From assembly GCF_002906165.1 (NCBI RefSeq), contig NZ_PPCN01000006.1, positions 186,001 through 250,000 of the forward strand: 64,000 nt of DNA, written 5' to 3'. The translations under genes and the position numbers were made by a program. The notes under the pieces were generated by a model. That model worked only from the letters and a program-made list of their open reading frames with translations, did no database searches and was not told the origin of the DNA. This document shows, piece after piece, positions 26,831-35,822 of this stretch; the stretch's first letter is position 1, and each line of letters begins with the position of its first letter. This DNA is from Roseibium marinum (GTDB lineage: Bacteria; Pseudomonadota; Alphaproteobacteria; Rhizobiales; Stappiaceae).

Positions 26831-26879
26831 GAATTACGCCTTCCGCTACGTACTGTCAATGCGCACTTGTGACATTGCG

Positions 26880-26908
26880 TTGCACAATCCGTCCCGGCCA
26901 CGTATAAA
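26880..26908 (+). promoter_or_regulatory. typA promoter
   Basis: TTGCAC (26880-26885), a 17-nt spacer, TATAAA (26903-26908): a good sigma-70 match about 97 nt before the typA ATG. Confidence 0.65.
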
Positions 26909-27004
26909 GGCGCCAAATTCGGCACGGTAGCCGACCTGTAGCAATCTCACATCCAGACACGATCCGGGTCCTCGAAGGGCCCGCTCTGTCTTTTGGAGCC
27001 ACTC

Positions 27005-28828
27005 ATGAACCTGCGCAATATTGCCATCATCGCACATGTCGACCATGGCAAAACAACACTTATCGATGTTCTCCTCCGGCAGTCCGGCGCGTTCCGCAAC
27101 AACCAGCGCACGGAAGAACGGATGATGGACTCCAACGACATCGAGCGTGAGCGCGGGATCACCATCCTCGCCAAGGTGACGTCGCTGGTCTGGAAAGACA
27201 CCCGCATCAACATCGTCGACACGCCCGGCCACGCCGATTTCGGCGGTGAGGTCGAGCGTATCCTGCATATGGTCGACGGCGTGATCCTTCTGGTCGATGC
27301 CGCCGAGGGCCCGATGCCGCAGACGAAATTCGTGCTCGGCAAGGCACTGAAGCTCGGCCTGAAGCCGATCGTCGCGATCAACAAGATCGACAAGCCCGAA
27401 CAGCGGGCCGACGAAGTCCTCGACGAGGTCTTCGACCTGTTCGCCGCGCTCGACGCCAATGAAGACCAGCTCGACTTCCCGGTTCTCTATGGCTCCGCCA
27501 AACAGGAATGGATGGCTCTGGAACCGGACGGACCGCAGGACAACATGGACCCGCTGTTCGACATGGTTCTGGACCGGGTCGCCGAGCCGGAAGCCGAGCC
27601 GGGCGAATTCCGCATGCTGGCGACGACCATTCAATCCGATCCGTTCCTGGGCCGCATCCTGACCGGCCGCATCGTCTCGGGCACCGCCGTGCCGAACATG
27701 GCCATCAAGGCACTGGCGCGGGACGGCAGCGTCGTCGAGACCGGGCGTATCTCCAAGGTCCTCGCCTTCCGCGGTCTGGAACGCCAGCCTATCGAACAGG
27801 GCGAAGCCGGTGACATCGTCTCCATCGCCGGCCTGACCAAGGCCACCGTCGCCGACACGCTCTGCGCGCCCGCCGTGAACGAGCCCCTGCAGGCCCAGCC
27901 GATCGACCCGCCGACCCTGTCCATGACCTTCCGCGTCAACGACAGCCCGCTGGCCGGCACCGAAGGGGCCAAGGTCCAGTCGCGCGTCATCCGCGAGCGC
28001 CTGAAGAAGGAAGCCGAAGGCAACGTCGCGCTGAAGGTGGAAGACACGGCCGAACCGGACGCCTTCGTGGTCTCCGGCCGCGGCGAACTGTTGCTGGCGA
28101 TCCTGATCGAGAACATGCGCCGCGAAGGCTTTGAACTCGGTGTCGGCCGTCCGCGCGTCGTCTACCAGTACGACGAGGCAGGCAACCGCCTGGAGCCGAT
28201 CGAGGAAGTCATCATCGACGTCGACGATGAGCACTCCGGCGCGGTCGTGCAGAAGCTGCAGGAACGCAAAGCCGATCTTCTGGAAATGAAGCCCTCCGGC
28301 GGAGGCCGCACCCGGCTGGTGTTCCACGCTCCGACACGCGGTCTGATCGGCTATCAGAGCGAGCTCCTGTCCGATACCCGGGGCACGGCCATCTTCAACC
28401 GTCTGTTCCACGGCTACGAGCCCTTCAAGGGCCCGATCCAGGGCCGCCACACCGGCGTGCTCCTGTCCAACGGCACCGGCGAAGCGGTTCCCTACGCCAT
28501 GTTCAATCTGGAAGACCGTGGCCCGATGATGATCGACCCGGGCACCAAGGTCTATCCGGGCATGATCGTCGGCGAGCACACGCGCGGCAACGACCTTGAA
28601 GTCAACGTGCTGAAGGGCAAGCAGCTCACCAACATCCGCTCCTCGGGCAAGGACGACGCGGTGAAACTCACCACGCCGAAGAAGCTGACCCTCGATGCGG
28701 CACTTTCCTACATCGCCGATGACGAGCTGGTGGAAGTGACCCCGCAGTCCATCCGCCTGCGCAAGGCCATGCTCGACCCGCACGAGCGCAAGCGCGCCGA
28801 ACGCGCTGCGAACAAGGCAACCGCGTAA
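27005..28828 (+). CDS. typA: Ribosome-associated GTPase TypA/BipA
   Basis: 607 residues from the ATG at 27005 (GGAG 8 nt upstream). Translational GTPase related to EF-G that aids 50S assembly and growth under stress. G1 AHVDHGKTT, switch region RERGITI, G3 DTPGHADFGGEV, G4 NKIDKPEQR, then the domain II, III/V-like parts and the BipA-specific C-terminal domain (GRHTGVLLSNGTGEAVPYAM). Single-gene unit; a palindrome-rich non-coding stretch of 646 bp follows. Confidence 0.97.
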   Translation: MNLRNIAIIAHVDHGKTTLIDVLLRQSGAFRNNQRTEERMMDSNDIERERGITILAKVTSLVWKDTRINIVDTPGHADFGGEVERILHMVDGVILLVDAAEGPMPQTKFVLGKALKLGLKPIVAINKIDKPEQRADEVLDEVFDLFAALDANEDQLDFPVLYGSAKQEWMALEPDGPQDNMDPLFDMVLDRVAEPEAEPGEFRMLATTIQSDPFLGRILTGRIVSGTAVPNMAIKALARDGSVVETGRISKVLAFRGLERQPIEQGEAGDIVSIAGLTKATVADTLCAPAVNEPLQAQPIDPPTLSMTFRVNDSPLAGTEGAKVQSRVIRERLKKEAEGNVALKVEDTAEPDAFVVSGRGELLLAILIENMRREGFELGVGRPRVVYQYDEAGNRLEPIEEVIIDVDDEHSGAVVQKLQERKADLLEMKPSGGGRTRLVFHAPTRGLIGYQSELLSDTRGTAIFNRLFHGYEPFKGPIQGRHTGVLLSNGTGEAVPYAMFNLEDRGPMMIDPGTKVYPGMIVGEHTRGNDLEVNVLKGKQLTNIRSSGKDDAVKLTTPKKLTLDAALSYIADDELVEVTPQSIRLRKAMLDPHERKRAERAANKATA

Positions 28829-29023
28829 GGCGACTGCCGAACCCGCCAATTGTGCCGCCCCGGCCTCGCGCCGGGGCCTCCACCGTATTGCACGGCAGGT
28901 TCCGGATCACATCCGGGACGGCGGAAAACCGGGTTGTGAAAATTCCGGAACGTCCGCCTGCTACGGTCCGCTCCCTTGCGGGCGGGGCCGTCGCGAATGA
29001 CCGGGACGTTGCGCCAAACACCC

Positions 29024-29060
29024 GCGTCACCCCGTGCGAGCGAAGCGAGACCCGGGGCCA
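29024..29060 (+). repeat. BIME-like palindromic repeat, copy A
   Basis: Contains ACCCCG ... CGGGG arms around GAGCGAAGCGAGA. It aligns with the reverse complement of copy B at 29138-29177, sharing CCCCG, AGCGAAGCG and CCGGGG. Confidence 0.6.
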
Positions 29061-29137
29061 ACTCATTTCCAGAGAGCACGTGAATTGCACAAGCACTGCT
29101 CCCTGAAACTCCCCTGTTTCAACGAACCGCACGGCAA

Positions 29138-29177
29138 GTAGACCCCGGATCTGCGCTTCGCTTGTCCGGGGCGACAC
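29138..29177 (-). repeat. BIME-like palindromic repeat, copy B (inverted)
   Basis: CCCCGGA ... TCCGGGG form a 7-bp stem around CTGCGCTTCGCTTG. Its reverse complement resembles copy A, so the two are an inverted pair about 80 bp apart. Confidence 0.6.
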
Positions 29178-29474
29178 TCGGAGGGTCACGTCCCCGACAC
29201 AAGTATCTGGTGCGACGTCCCGCTCAACTGCGACCGCCCTTTCCCGCGCGGGGAGGCCCGGTGCCATCCGCAAGCATTGCCGCAAGCCCACATCGCCCCC
29301 TTCCGCAAAGGTTTGCCAGCGAAACCACTCGCGTTGGATCAAAATATCAACCGGCTGGACAAATTTGAAACGCCATCCCTGTCTCCCGCCCGGCAATGCT
29401 CATAAATTCAGCAGCACTCAAACAGACGCGCCCGGCTGAAAGCCGGACTGCCGCTGACCAGGAAAGCTGATCCC

Positions 29475-30407
29475 ATGAAACACTTCGCGCTCGCTTTGGC
29501 GATGGCCGCAGGTCTTGCAACCTCTGCCCATGCCGCCACCTTCGGTCCGCTGGTGGAAGCAGCCGAGCTGTCCGCGGCGCTGGAAACAGCGCAACCGGTC
29601 CTGCTCGACATCCGCAACGCGGGTTATGAGGACGGTCATGCTGACGGTGCCCTGTTCGCGCCCTATCGCATGTTCCGCGGACCGGCTGAAAATCCCGGTG
29701 GCCCCGTCGATGTAGAAAAGCTCGAAGCGGAACTCGAGGAACTCGGCCTGGAGCAGGACATTCCCATCGTGATCCTGTCCGAAGGCAAGACCGACACCGA
29801 TTTCGGCGCAGCGGCCAGGGTCTACTGGACCCTGAAATCCACCGGCTTTACCGACCTGTCGATCCTCAATGGCGGCCTGGCGTCCTGGCAGGCAGCCGGC
29901 CTTCCGGTGAACAAGACCACGGAATCCGCCATGCCGAGCGACCTGGAGCTGACCTTCAACGACGCCTGGCTGGCAACGACCGCCGATGTCGCGGCCGTCG
30001 CGAACGGCGAGAAGAACGCGCTTCTGGTCGATGCCCGTCCGGCCGATTTCTTCAACGGCCAGAAGGCCCATGACGCAGCCAGACGCCCCGGCACCCTGCC
30101 GACCGCGACCAACCACGTCTATACGTCGTTCTTCGACAAGGGTTCGCCGGCCATATCGACGGCCATCGACCCGGCCGCCCTCAAGGCCACATTGGGCGTC
30201 GAGGACGGCAAGGACACGGTTTCCTTCTGCAACACCGGCCACTGGGCGGCGACCCACTGGTTCGCGGTATCGGAACTGGCCGGCGTCAAGAACGCCAAGC
30301 TCTACGCCGGATCCATGGTCGAATACTCCAATTCCGGCTATGAAATGGCCAATACGCCGGGCCTTTTCGAGAACCTGATCGTCCAGATCAAGCATGTTAT
30401 CGACTGA
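29475..30407 (+). CDS. Exported tandem-rhodanese sulfurtransferase
   Basis: 310 residues. Signal peptide (residues 1-20, ending AHA). Two rhodanese domains: 25-145 and 160-300. In the first, the active-site loop has Ser 102 (LSEGKTD) instead of Cys, so it should be inactive; the second keeps a catalytic Cys 252 in FCNTGHWA, a loop that differs from the classical CRxGxR. Works in the periplasm on sulfane sulfur or thiosulfate (inference). Its 3' end overlaps the YeeE-type transporter gene by 14 bases, linking it to sulfur-compound uptake. Confidence 0.9.
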   Translation: MKHFALALAMAAGLATSAHAATFGPLVEAAELSAALETAQPVLLDIRNAGYEDGHADGALFAPYRMFRGPAENPGGPVDVEKLEAELEELGLEQDIPIVILSEGKTDTDFGAAARVYWTLKSTGFTDLSILNGGLASWQAAGLPVNKTTESAMPSDLELTFNDAWLATTADVAAVANGEKNALLVDARPADFFNGQKAHDAARRPGTLPTATNHVYTSFFDKGSPAISTAIDPAALKATLGVEDGKDTVSFCNTGHWAATHWFAVSELAGVKNAKLYAGSMVEYSNSGYEMANTPGLFENLIVQIKHVID

Positions 30408-31539
30408 CGTGACGACGCTGACCGAAACCCATGAGGCCACCGCTGCGCCGCTCCTGCGCCGTGGCGGTCTTGTTCTGGCCGGGTTTGCCGCCGTCTTCGC
30501 GGCAGCGCTTGTGGCCGGAGGCCGCTTCGGCCTGATGCTCGCCATCGGGCTGGGTTTCGGCATCGTTCTGGAGGGTATGCGCTTCGGTTTCGCCGGCCCC
30601 TGGCGCGCCATGATCCTGCGCCGCGACCCGGCCGGCATCTGGGCGCAGCTGTTGGCAATCGGCCTGGTCACGCTGGTGGCGCTGCCGATGATTTCCGCCA
30701 GTTCCGGCGAATTGGCGGGCGCGCAGGCTCCTGTCGGCTTTGCCATGATCGCCGGGGCGTTCATTTTCGGGGCCGCCATGCAGGTGGTGCTCGGCTGCGG
30801 CTCAGGCACCCTGGTCAACGCGGGCTCCGGCAACGCGGTTGCCCTTGTGGCCCTGCCCTTCTTCGCCATCGGCAGCTTTGCCGGCGCCTATCACCTGATC
30901 TGGTGGACGGACCTGGGCGCGCTGCCGATCATCAAATTTTCCGGCTGGCAGGGCGTGGTGCTCACGCTGCTCGGTCTTTCGGCAATCGCCGGCCTCTTGT
31001 GGAAACTCGCGCCGCCCGAACACCGACGCCTGCCGCGCCGGCTGATCGTCGCCGCCGTTCTGCTCGCGGGCTTCGCCATCCTCAATCTTCTCGTCGCCGG
31101 ACAGCCCTGGGGCGTCGTCTACGGGCTGGGCCTCTGGGCCGCCAAAGCGGCTTCCGCCGCCGGCGCCGATCTCTCCGGTTCGGCGTTCTGGAGCGCCCCG
31201 GGCTCGCTCGACCGCTTGCAGGCCAGCATCCTGACGGACTACACCTCGCTGACCAATATCGGCATCGTGCTCGGTGCCTTTCTTGTTGCCAGCTGGCGCG
31301 TCGACGGCCTGTCACAGAAAGTCCCAGGCCTTCCGGCCCAGGCCTGGCTGGCGGCCATCGTCGCCGGCTTCCTGCTCGGCTATTCCTCGCGTCTCGCCTT
31401 CGGCTGCAATGTCGGCGCGTTCTTTTCCGGCATTTCGACGGGAAGCCTGCACGGCTGGGTCTGGTTCGCCGCCGCCTTCGCCGGTTCGGTCTACGGCGTG
31501 CGGCTGCGGCCGCTCTTCAAGCTGGAGCCAAGACCATGA
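30394..31539 (+). CDS. YeeE/YedE-family (TsuA-like) sulfur-compound transporter
   Basis: 381 residues, about nine to ten hydrophobic segments. The two conserved cysteine loops of the family are seen: VLGCGSGTLVNAGSGN (near residue 135) and FGCNVGAFFSGISTGSLHGW (near residue 335). TsuA of this family carries thiosulfate through an S-H-S hydrogen-bond relay between cysteines. It overlaps the upstream rhodanese gene by 14 bases and the downstream small gene by ATGA, so the three are one operon. Substrate is probably thiosulfate or a related sulfur species (inference). Confidence 0.92.
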   Translation: MLSTDVTTLTETHEATAAPLLRRGGLVLAGFAAVFAAALVAGGRFGLMLAIGLGFGIVLEGMRFGFAGPWRAMILRRDPAGIWAQLLAIGLVTLVALPMISASSGELAGAQAPVGFAMIAGAFIFGAAMQVVLGCGSGTLVNAGSGNAVALVALPFFAIGSFAGAYHLIWWTDLGALPIIKFSGWQGVVLTLLGLSAIAGLLWKLAPPEHRRLPRRLIVAAVLLAGFAILNLLVAGQPWGVVYGLGLWAAKAASAAGADLSGSAFWSAPGSLDRLQASILTDYTSLTNIGIVLGAFLVASWRVDGLSQKVPGLPAQAWLAAIVAGFLLGYSSRLAFGCNVGAFFSGISTGSLHGWVWFAAAFAGSVYGVRLRPLFKLEPRP

Positions 31540-31712
31540 CCCGGCTGGTGACCGCCACGATCGCGGTGGCGGGGATCGCCGCTCTGATAGCCCTCGACGC
31601 ATCCGCGACCCCGCCCAACCCCTACAAGGCCCCGCCCCTGCTCGCCCTCGGCTCCGGCACCGCCCCCTCCGGCGGCTTCTGCGGCGCGCTGCCGGACCCG
31701 GCGGGGAAGTAA
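31536..31712 (+). CDS. Small exported peptide coupled to the YeeE-type transporter
   Basis: 58 residues. The ATG at 31536 overlaps the transporter stop as ATGA. Residues 1-24 are a convincing signal peptide (TIAVAGIAALIALDASA); the mature part is about 34 residues, Pro/Gly-rich, with a single Cys (GGFCGALPDPAGK). Not recognised. The coupling suggests a periplasmic partner of the transporter or rhodanese, with the lone Cys possibly carrying sulfur (speculative). Confidence 0.65.
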   Translation: MTRLVTATIAVAGIAALIALDASATPPNPYKAPPLLALGSGTAPSGGFCGALPDPAGK

Positions 31713-31838
31713 GTCTGAACTTTTTTATCTTCCGTCAATCCGGATCAGGGCCGATATCCTCCGCAAAAGGTCCAGCTTGCCTGCGTGCGCCGCAGCAGGC
31801 TTAATGCGCGCCAGTGGAATCGCAACCGGGAGACGGCG

Positions 31839-32891
31839 TTGAGCAAGACCGATCAGGGCAATTTTTTCGAGGATTTTGAAGTCGGCCAGGTGATCCGGCA
31901 CGCGACGCCGCGCACCGTCACCAGCGGCGACCAGGCGCTTTATACCGCGCTTTACGGCTCGCGCTTCGCCGTGCAGTCCTCCGATGCCTTCGCCAAGGGG
32001 CTCGGCTACGCCCATGCCCCCATCGACGACCTGCTGACCTTTCATATCGTCTTCGGCAAGACCGTTCCGGATATTTCCCTCAACGCGGTCGCCAATCTCG
32101 GCTATGCGGGCGGCCGCTTCCTGGCGCCGGTGTTTCCCGGCGACACGCTCTCCACCGTCTCTGAAGTGATCGGCAAGAAGGAAAATTCCAACGGCAAGAC
32201 CGGCGTCGTCTATGTGCGCTCCACCGGCTATACGGACAAGGGCACGGAAGTGCTGGATTACGTGCGCTGGGTGATGGTCAACAAGCGCGTTGCGTCCAAC
32301 CCCGCGCCCGAACCGGTGGTGCCGGACCTGCCGGCCGCCCTCGACCCGCAGTCCCTCGGCATGGCCGTGCCCCTGCTGGACAGCGCCAAATGGGACAACG
32401 ACCTGTCCGGATCGCAATACCGCTTCGGCGACTATGAAATCGGCGAGAAAATCGATCATGTCGACGGCATGACCGTGGAGGAAGCCGAACACCAGATGGC
32501 CACCCGGCTGTACCAGAACACGGCCAAGGTTCATTTCAACAAGCACACGGAAGCGACAAGCCGCTTCGGCCATCGTCTGATCTATGGCGGCCACGTCATT
32601 TCCATCGCCCGGGCGCTGTCCTTCAACGGGCTGGCCAACGCCTTCCACATAGCCGCCATCAATGGCGGCCGTCACGTCGCTCCGCTGGGTGCTGGCGACA
32701 CGGTCTATGCCTGGTCCGAAGTCCTCGACAAGGCCGAAATCGACGGGCGCACGGATGTCGGCGCATTGCGCCTGAGGCTCGTTGCCACCCGCGACCGGCC
32801 CTGCCACGACTTTCCCGGCAGGAACCCTGACGGCGCCTACGTCGACAACGTCATCCTCGATTTCGATTATTGGGCTTTGATGCCGAAATAG
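31839..32891 (+). CDS. mch: Mesaconyl-CoA hydratase (MaoC family)
   Basis: 350 residues. Start placed at a TTG (31839), because GGGAG at 31828-31832 sits 6 nt upstream and the product then begins MSKTDQGNFFEDFEVGQ as in known mesaconyl-CoA hydratases; the ATG at 31785 has no such support. Double hot-dog protein: RTVTSGDQALYTALYG and FGKTVPDISLNAVANLGYA in the first half, HFNKHTEATSRFGHRLIYGG in the second. Hydrates mesaconyl-C1-CoA to beta-methylmalyl-CoA in the ethylmalonyl-CoA pathway. Another MaoC substrate is possible but less likely. The 115-bp repeat begins 11 nt after the stop. Confidence 0.87.
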   Translation: MSKTDQGNFFEDFEVGQVIRHATPRTVTSGDQALYTALYGSRFAVQSSDAFAKGLGYAHAPIDDLLTFHIVFGKTVPDISLNAVANLGYAGGRFLAPVFPGDTLSTVSEVIGKKENSNGKTGVVYVRSTGYTDKGTEVLDYVRWVMVNKRVASNPAPEPVVPDLPAALDPQSLGMAVPLLDSAKWDNDLSGSQYRFGDYEIGEKIDHVDGMTVEEAEHQMATRLYQNTAKVHFNKHTEATSRFGHRLIYGGHVISIARALSFNGLANAFHIAAINGGRHVAPLGAGDTVYAWSEVLDKAEIDGRTDVGALRLRLVATRDRPCHDFPGRNPDGAYVDNVILDFDYWALMPK

Positions 32892-32901
32892 CTTTTACGG
32901 C

Positions 32902-33016
32902 CTATAGCGTGTTGCGTTTAAGCGGATAGATGGTTTCAGGAAGACGCCCGAGGCAGCGTTTGCATTGCAAAAGCGTTCGGGCGATTTCCTGAATTCAATT
33001 TAACGCGGCGCGCTTT
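32902..33016. repeat. 115-bp palindromic intergenic repeat, copy 2
   Basis: Second copy of the element at 5441-5555 in the same orientation. It fills the gap between two convergent genes almost exactly: 10 nt after the mesaconyl-CoA hydratase stop and ending within the TAA stop (33015-33017) of the L,D-transpeptidase gene. The CGCCCGA / TCGGGCG and TTTGC / GCAAA stems are conserved. Confidence 0.8.
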
Positions 33017-34301
33017 ATGGCTTGGCGGCCGGCACCACTTCCGTGGTGATCGGTCCGATTCCATCGCCTTCGTCAGAGGCCTTGGGACCGAACGGCACCC
33101 AGCGCTTGAAGAAGCCGCCGACCGAACCGCCGCGCGGCTTTTCTTCAGCCACATAGGCCGTTTCAACCGCGGCTCCCGGCCGTTTCTGCGCTTCCGGAGC
33201 ACCTTCGGCGTCCGCCGTGGCGGTCTGCGCCGGCTGCTCGGGGGACACAGGAATTGCCCCGGGATTAGAAGCTGCATCGGAAGCGGTCTCGACGGCGGCG
33301 GTTTCGGTTGCCTCTTCCTCCTGCCCGCTGCCGAGCACTTCCGCGATGCGGTTGGAGCGTTCTTCCCAGCGTTTCTGGCGTTTCTCGCGCGCATCGAAGC
33401 GCGCGGCAAGCATCTGGAACTTCTCGTCGTCCTTACGCTGCTTCGCCGTCACGGCGGCCTCGATCCGCGGGCTGATCCGCAGGTCCGGGCATTTCGCGCT
33501 GGCGCGGAACGGCACGCCCTGAACCAGCGTGGTCGCGTCGAAAACATATTTCCGTTCGCAGACCGCGATCTCCGGCGGTGTCTGCGTGACGTCGAAATGG
33601 TCGTAACCCGTCTTCAGCATCTTCCAGAATTCCAGATGCTCGCTGTCGCGGTGGCGCGCCATGTTTTCCGGGGTCATGCGGAACGGAAAGGCCTGAACCT
33701 GGAAGGAGCGCTGCCCGCCCTTGAAGCTGTCGCGGGCCAGCGCGTAGATATCCTGGACCTGTTCGTCCGTCATGGCGTAACAGCCGCGCGACGAGCAGGC
33801 GCCGTGCACCATGAGATGGGAACCGGTGCGGCCGTGCGCGCGGTCATAGGCGTTCGGGTAACCGAGATTGAAGGCCAGGTGATAGCTGGAATTCGGGTTC
33901 ATCAGCGCCGGGGTGATCTCGTAGAACCCTTCCGGCGCCTGGCGGTCGCCTTCCTTGAATTTCGGACCGAGGTCGCCCGACCACTTGCAGATCTCGAATT
34001 CTTCCAGAAGCTTGTATTTGCCGCTGCGGGTCTGTTTCCAGACCTCCAGCGCGGAGTCTTCCTTGAAGATCCGGATCATGATCGGCGAGGTGGCGCTCAT
34101 GTTGAGATCGGTCATCTTGCGCTTGATCGAGGCGCTGACCGGGCGTTGCTCCTTCGGACCGTATCCGAATTCATCGCCCTGGCAGGCGGCAAGAAAGCCG
34201 GCGGCAAGCAGGACGCAAGCCAACCTGGCGGCGTTGCCGCGCAGACTTTCCAGACCCGGCCGGATACCGATCCGCATCTGCATAAAGCGCCGAAAGACCA
34301 T
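33015..34301 (-). CDS. L,D-transpeptidase-family lipoprotein (YafK type)
   Basis: 428 residues. Lipoprotein signal with lipobox LAAC (Cys 40), or a longer signal from the same start. The YkuD/YafK catalytic domain (about 70-260) has HGACSSRGCYAMT with catalytic Cys 174 and His 166. The C-terminal 170 residues are Arg/Glu- and Ala/Pro-rich and probably disordered. Family members cross-link, or cleave cross-links of, murein and lipoprotein in the periplasm (YafK/DpaA). The stop codon coincides with the end of the 115-bp repeat. Confidence 0.88.
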   Translation of the reverse strand: MVFRRFMQMRIGIRPGLESLRGNAARLACVLLAAGFLAACQGDEFGYGPKEQRPVSASIKRKMTDLNMSATSPIMIRIFKEDSALEVWKQTRSGKYKLLEEFEICKWSGDLGPKFKEGDRQAPEGFYEITPALMNPNSSYHLAFNLGYPNAYDRAHGRTGSHLMVHGACSSRGCYAMTDEQVQDIYALARDSFKGGQRSFQVQAFPFRMTPENMARHRDSEHLEFWKMLKTGYDHFDVTQTPPEIAVCERKYVFDATTLVQGVPFRASAKCPDLRISPRIEAAVTAKQRKDDEKFQMLAARFDAREKRQKRWEERSNRIAEVLGSGQEEEATETAAVETASDAASNPGAIPVSPEQPAQTATADAEGAPEAQKRPGAAVETAYVAEEKPRGGSVGGFFKRWVPFGPKASDEGDGIGPITTEVVPAAKP

Positions 34302-34658
34302 GATACTATCCCAAACTCGCCCAAACCCGACGGAAAACGATAACAGTCCTTCAACCGTCCGCTAAGACGGCCCGCTCGCATTTCCAGTCACTCGCCCCCG
34401 CGCAAGGCTAGGGAATGATGGTTGACGATAAGTTACTGAATTGCGTTCTTACCTGCGAACCAAATTCCGGTGATTGCAACAATTTTCGCAGGAAGACGCG
34501 ATTCAAACCTTGTCCATGGCAGACTGATTGAGGGAAAAATCTGTCCAGACAATGGCAAACCCGGACGCTTTTCGCCAAGATCCTCGAATTTTCTACTGAA
34601 AATTCAGTGAATTGGCGCGGTCCGGCGGCTTCAACGGTCAGGGAGAGGCCTTTACAGC
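34302..34658. other. Intergenic region L,D-transpeptidase to accA
   Basis: 357 bases, rather AT-rich for this window. No gene, convincing promoter or terminator was identified. Confidence 0.35.
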
Positions 34659-35615
34659 TCAGCCAAGGGTGCGGCCGATGGCGATGAATTTCTCGCGCCG
34701 CTGCTTACGCAGCTCCTCCGCGCTCAGACCCGACAATGCCTTCAGGGCGGTGTCGATGGCCTTTCCCGCGGTATCGATCACGATCTCGCGGGCACGATGA
34801 GCGCCGCCGACCGGTTCCTCGATGATCCCGTCGATCACGCCCAGCTGTTTGAGATCCTGAGCGGTGATTTTCAGCGCGGTCGCCGCGTCCTGCGCCTTGG
34901 TGCTGTCCCGCCACAGGATGGAGGCCGCGCCTTCCGGCGAGATCACCGAATAGATGGCATGCTCCATCATCAGCACCTTGTTGGCGGTGGCGATCGCGAT
35001 TGCGCCGCCGGAACCGCCTTCGCCGATCACGAGGGAAACCGACGGCGTTCCAAGGCCGAGGCCGGCATCCGTCGACCGTGCGATCGCCTCCGATTGTCCG
35101 CGCTCTTCCGCGCCGCGGCCCGGATAGGCTCCGGAGGTATCGACGAAGGTGATCAGCGACAGGCCGAAGCGCTCCGCCATTTCCATGATCCGCACCGCCT
35201 TGCGGTAGCCTTCCGGCCGGACCATGCCGAAATTGTGCTTCAGGCGCGTCTCGGTGTTGTGACCCTTTTCCTGCGCGAGGACGGCCACCGACTGCCCGCG
35301 GAACCGGCCTATCCCGGCGATCATCGCGTGATCCTCGGCGAATTTGCGGTCGCCGGCCAGCGGTGTGAAATCCTCGATCAGGCCGGCGATATAATCGACG
35401 GCGTGCGGCCGGTCCGGATGACGGGCGACGAGCGTCTTCTGCCAGGGTGTCAGCTTGGAATAGAGTTCCTTCAGCGTCTGCGAGGATTTCGCTTTAAGCC
35501 GGTCGATTTCATCCTCGACATTGACTGCTTCGCCACCGACGGCGAGCGCCCTGAGCTCCTGGATCTTGCCTTCGATGTCTGCAACGGGCTTTTCGAATTC
35601 CAAATAGCTGCGCAT
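34659..35615 (-). CDS. accA: Acetyl-CoA carboxylase carboxyltransferase subunit alpha
   Basis: 318 residues, standard length. Together with AccD it transfers carboxyl from carboxybiotin to acetyl-CoA, giving malonyl-CoA for fatty acid synthesis. Motifs: MRSYLEFEKPVADIEGKI at the start, HPDRPHAVDYI, GRFRGQSVAVLAQEKG, DTSGAYPGRGAEERGQSEAI and EGGSGGAIAIATANKVLM. accD is not in the window. Confidence 0.97.
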   Translation of the reverse strand: MRSYLEFEKPVADIEGKIQELRALAVGGEAVNVEDEIDRLKAKSSQTLKELYSKLTPWQKTLVARHPDRPHAVDYIAGLIEDFTPLAGDRKFAEDHAMIAGIGRFRGQSVAVLAQEKGHNTETRLKHNFGMVRPEGYRKAVRIMEMAERFGLSLITFVDTSGAYPGRGAEERGQSEAIARSTDAGLGLGTPSVSLVIGEGGSGGAIAIATANKVLMMEHAIYSVISPEGAASILWRDSTKAQDAATALKITAQDLKQLGVIDGIIEEPVGGAHRAREIVIDTAGKAIDTALKALSGLSAEELRKQRREKFIAIGRTLG

Positions 35616-35822
35616 TTACTCGGTTACCTGAGACAAGCCGGCACCGCCTGGATAGAGCGGCCACTCCGGAAAACAGTTACATGGGCATTCTTGGCCCGGA
35701 CGGCATGACGTGGTGGGCTGTAACAAGAGACGCAGGGACGCGCAAGCCTTCGCTTTGCCATCCCGTCTTCAAATTCCGGCCGACACGGGACGATACGTCC
35801 ACGCGCGAAGGCGCTTTCCGCT

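Larger units (their letters stand above)
28829..29474. other. Palindrome-rich intergenic region after typA
   Basis: 646 bases with no credible gene. It contains several hairpins: GCCCCGGC-CTCGC-GCCGGGGC (28857-28877, possible typA terminator although without a T-run), CCGGAT-CAC-ATCCGG (28902-28916), and an inverted pair of related ~38-bp repeats (29024-29060, 29138-29177). The final 200 bases should carry the rhodanese-operon promoter, but no clear boxes were found. Confidence 0.6.

Noticed and set aside
26846..28849. 667-codon open frame on the minus strand
   Set aside because: Antisense shadow of typA; no domain recognisable in the translation.
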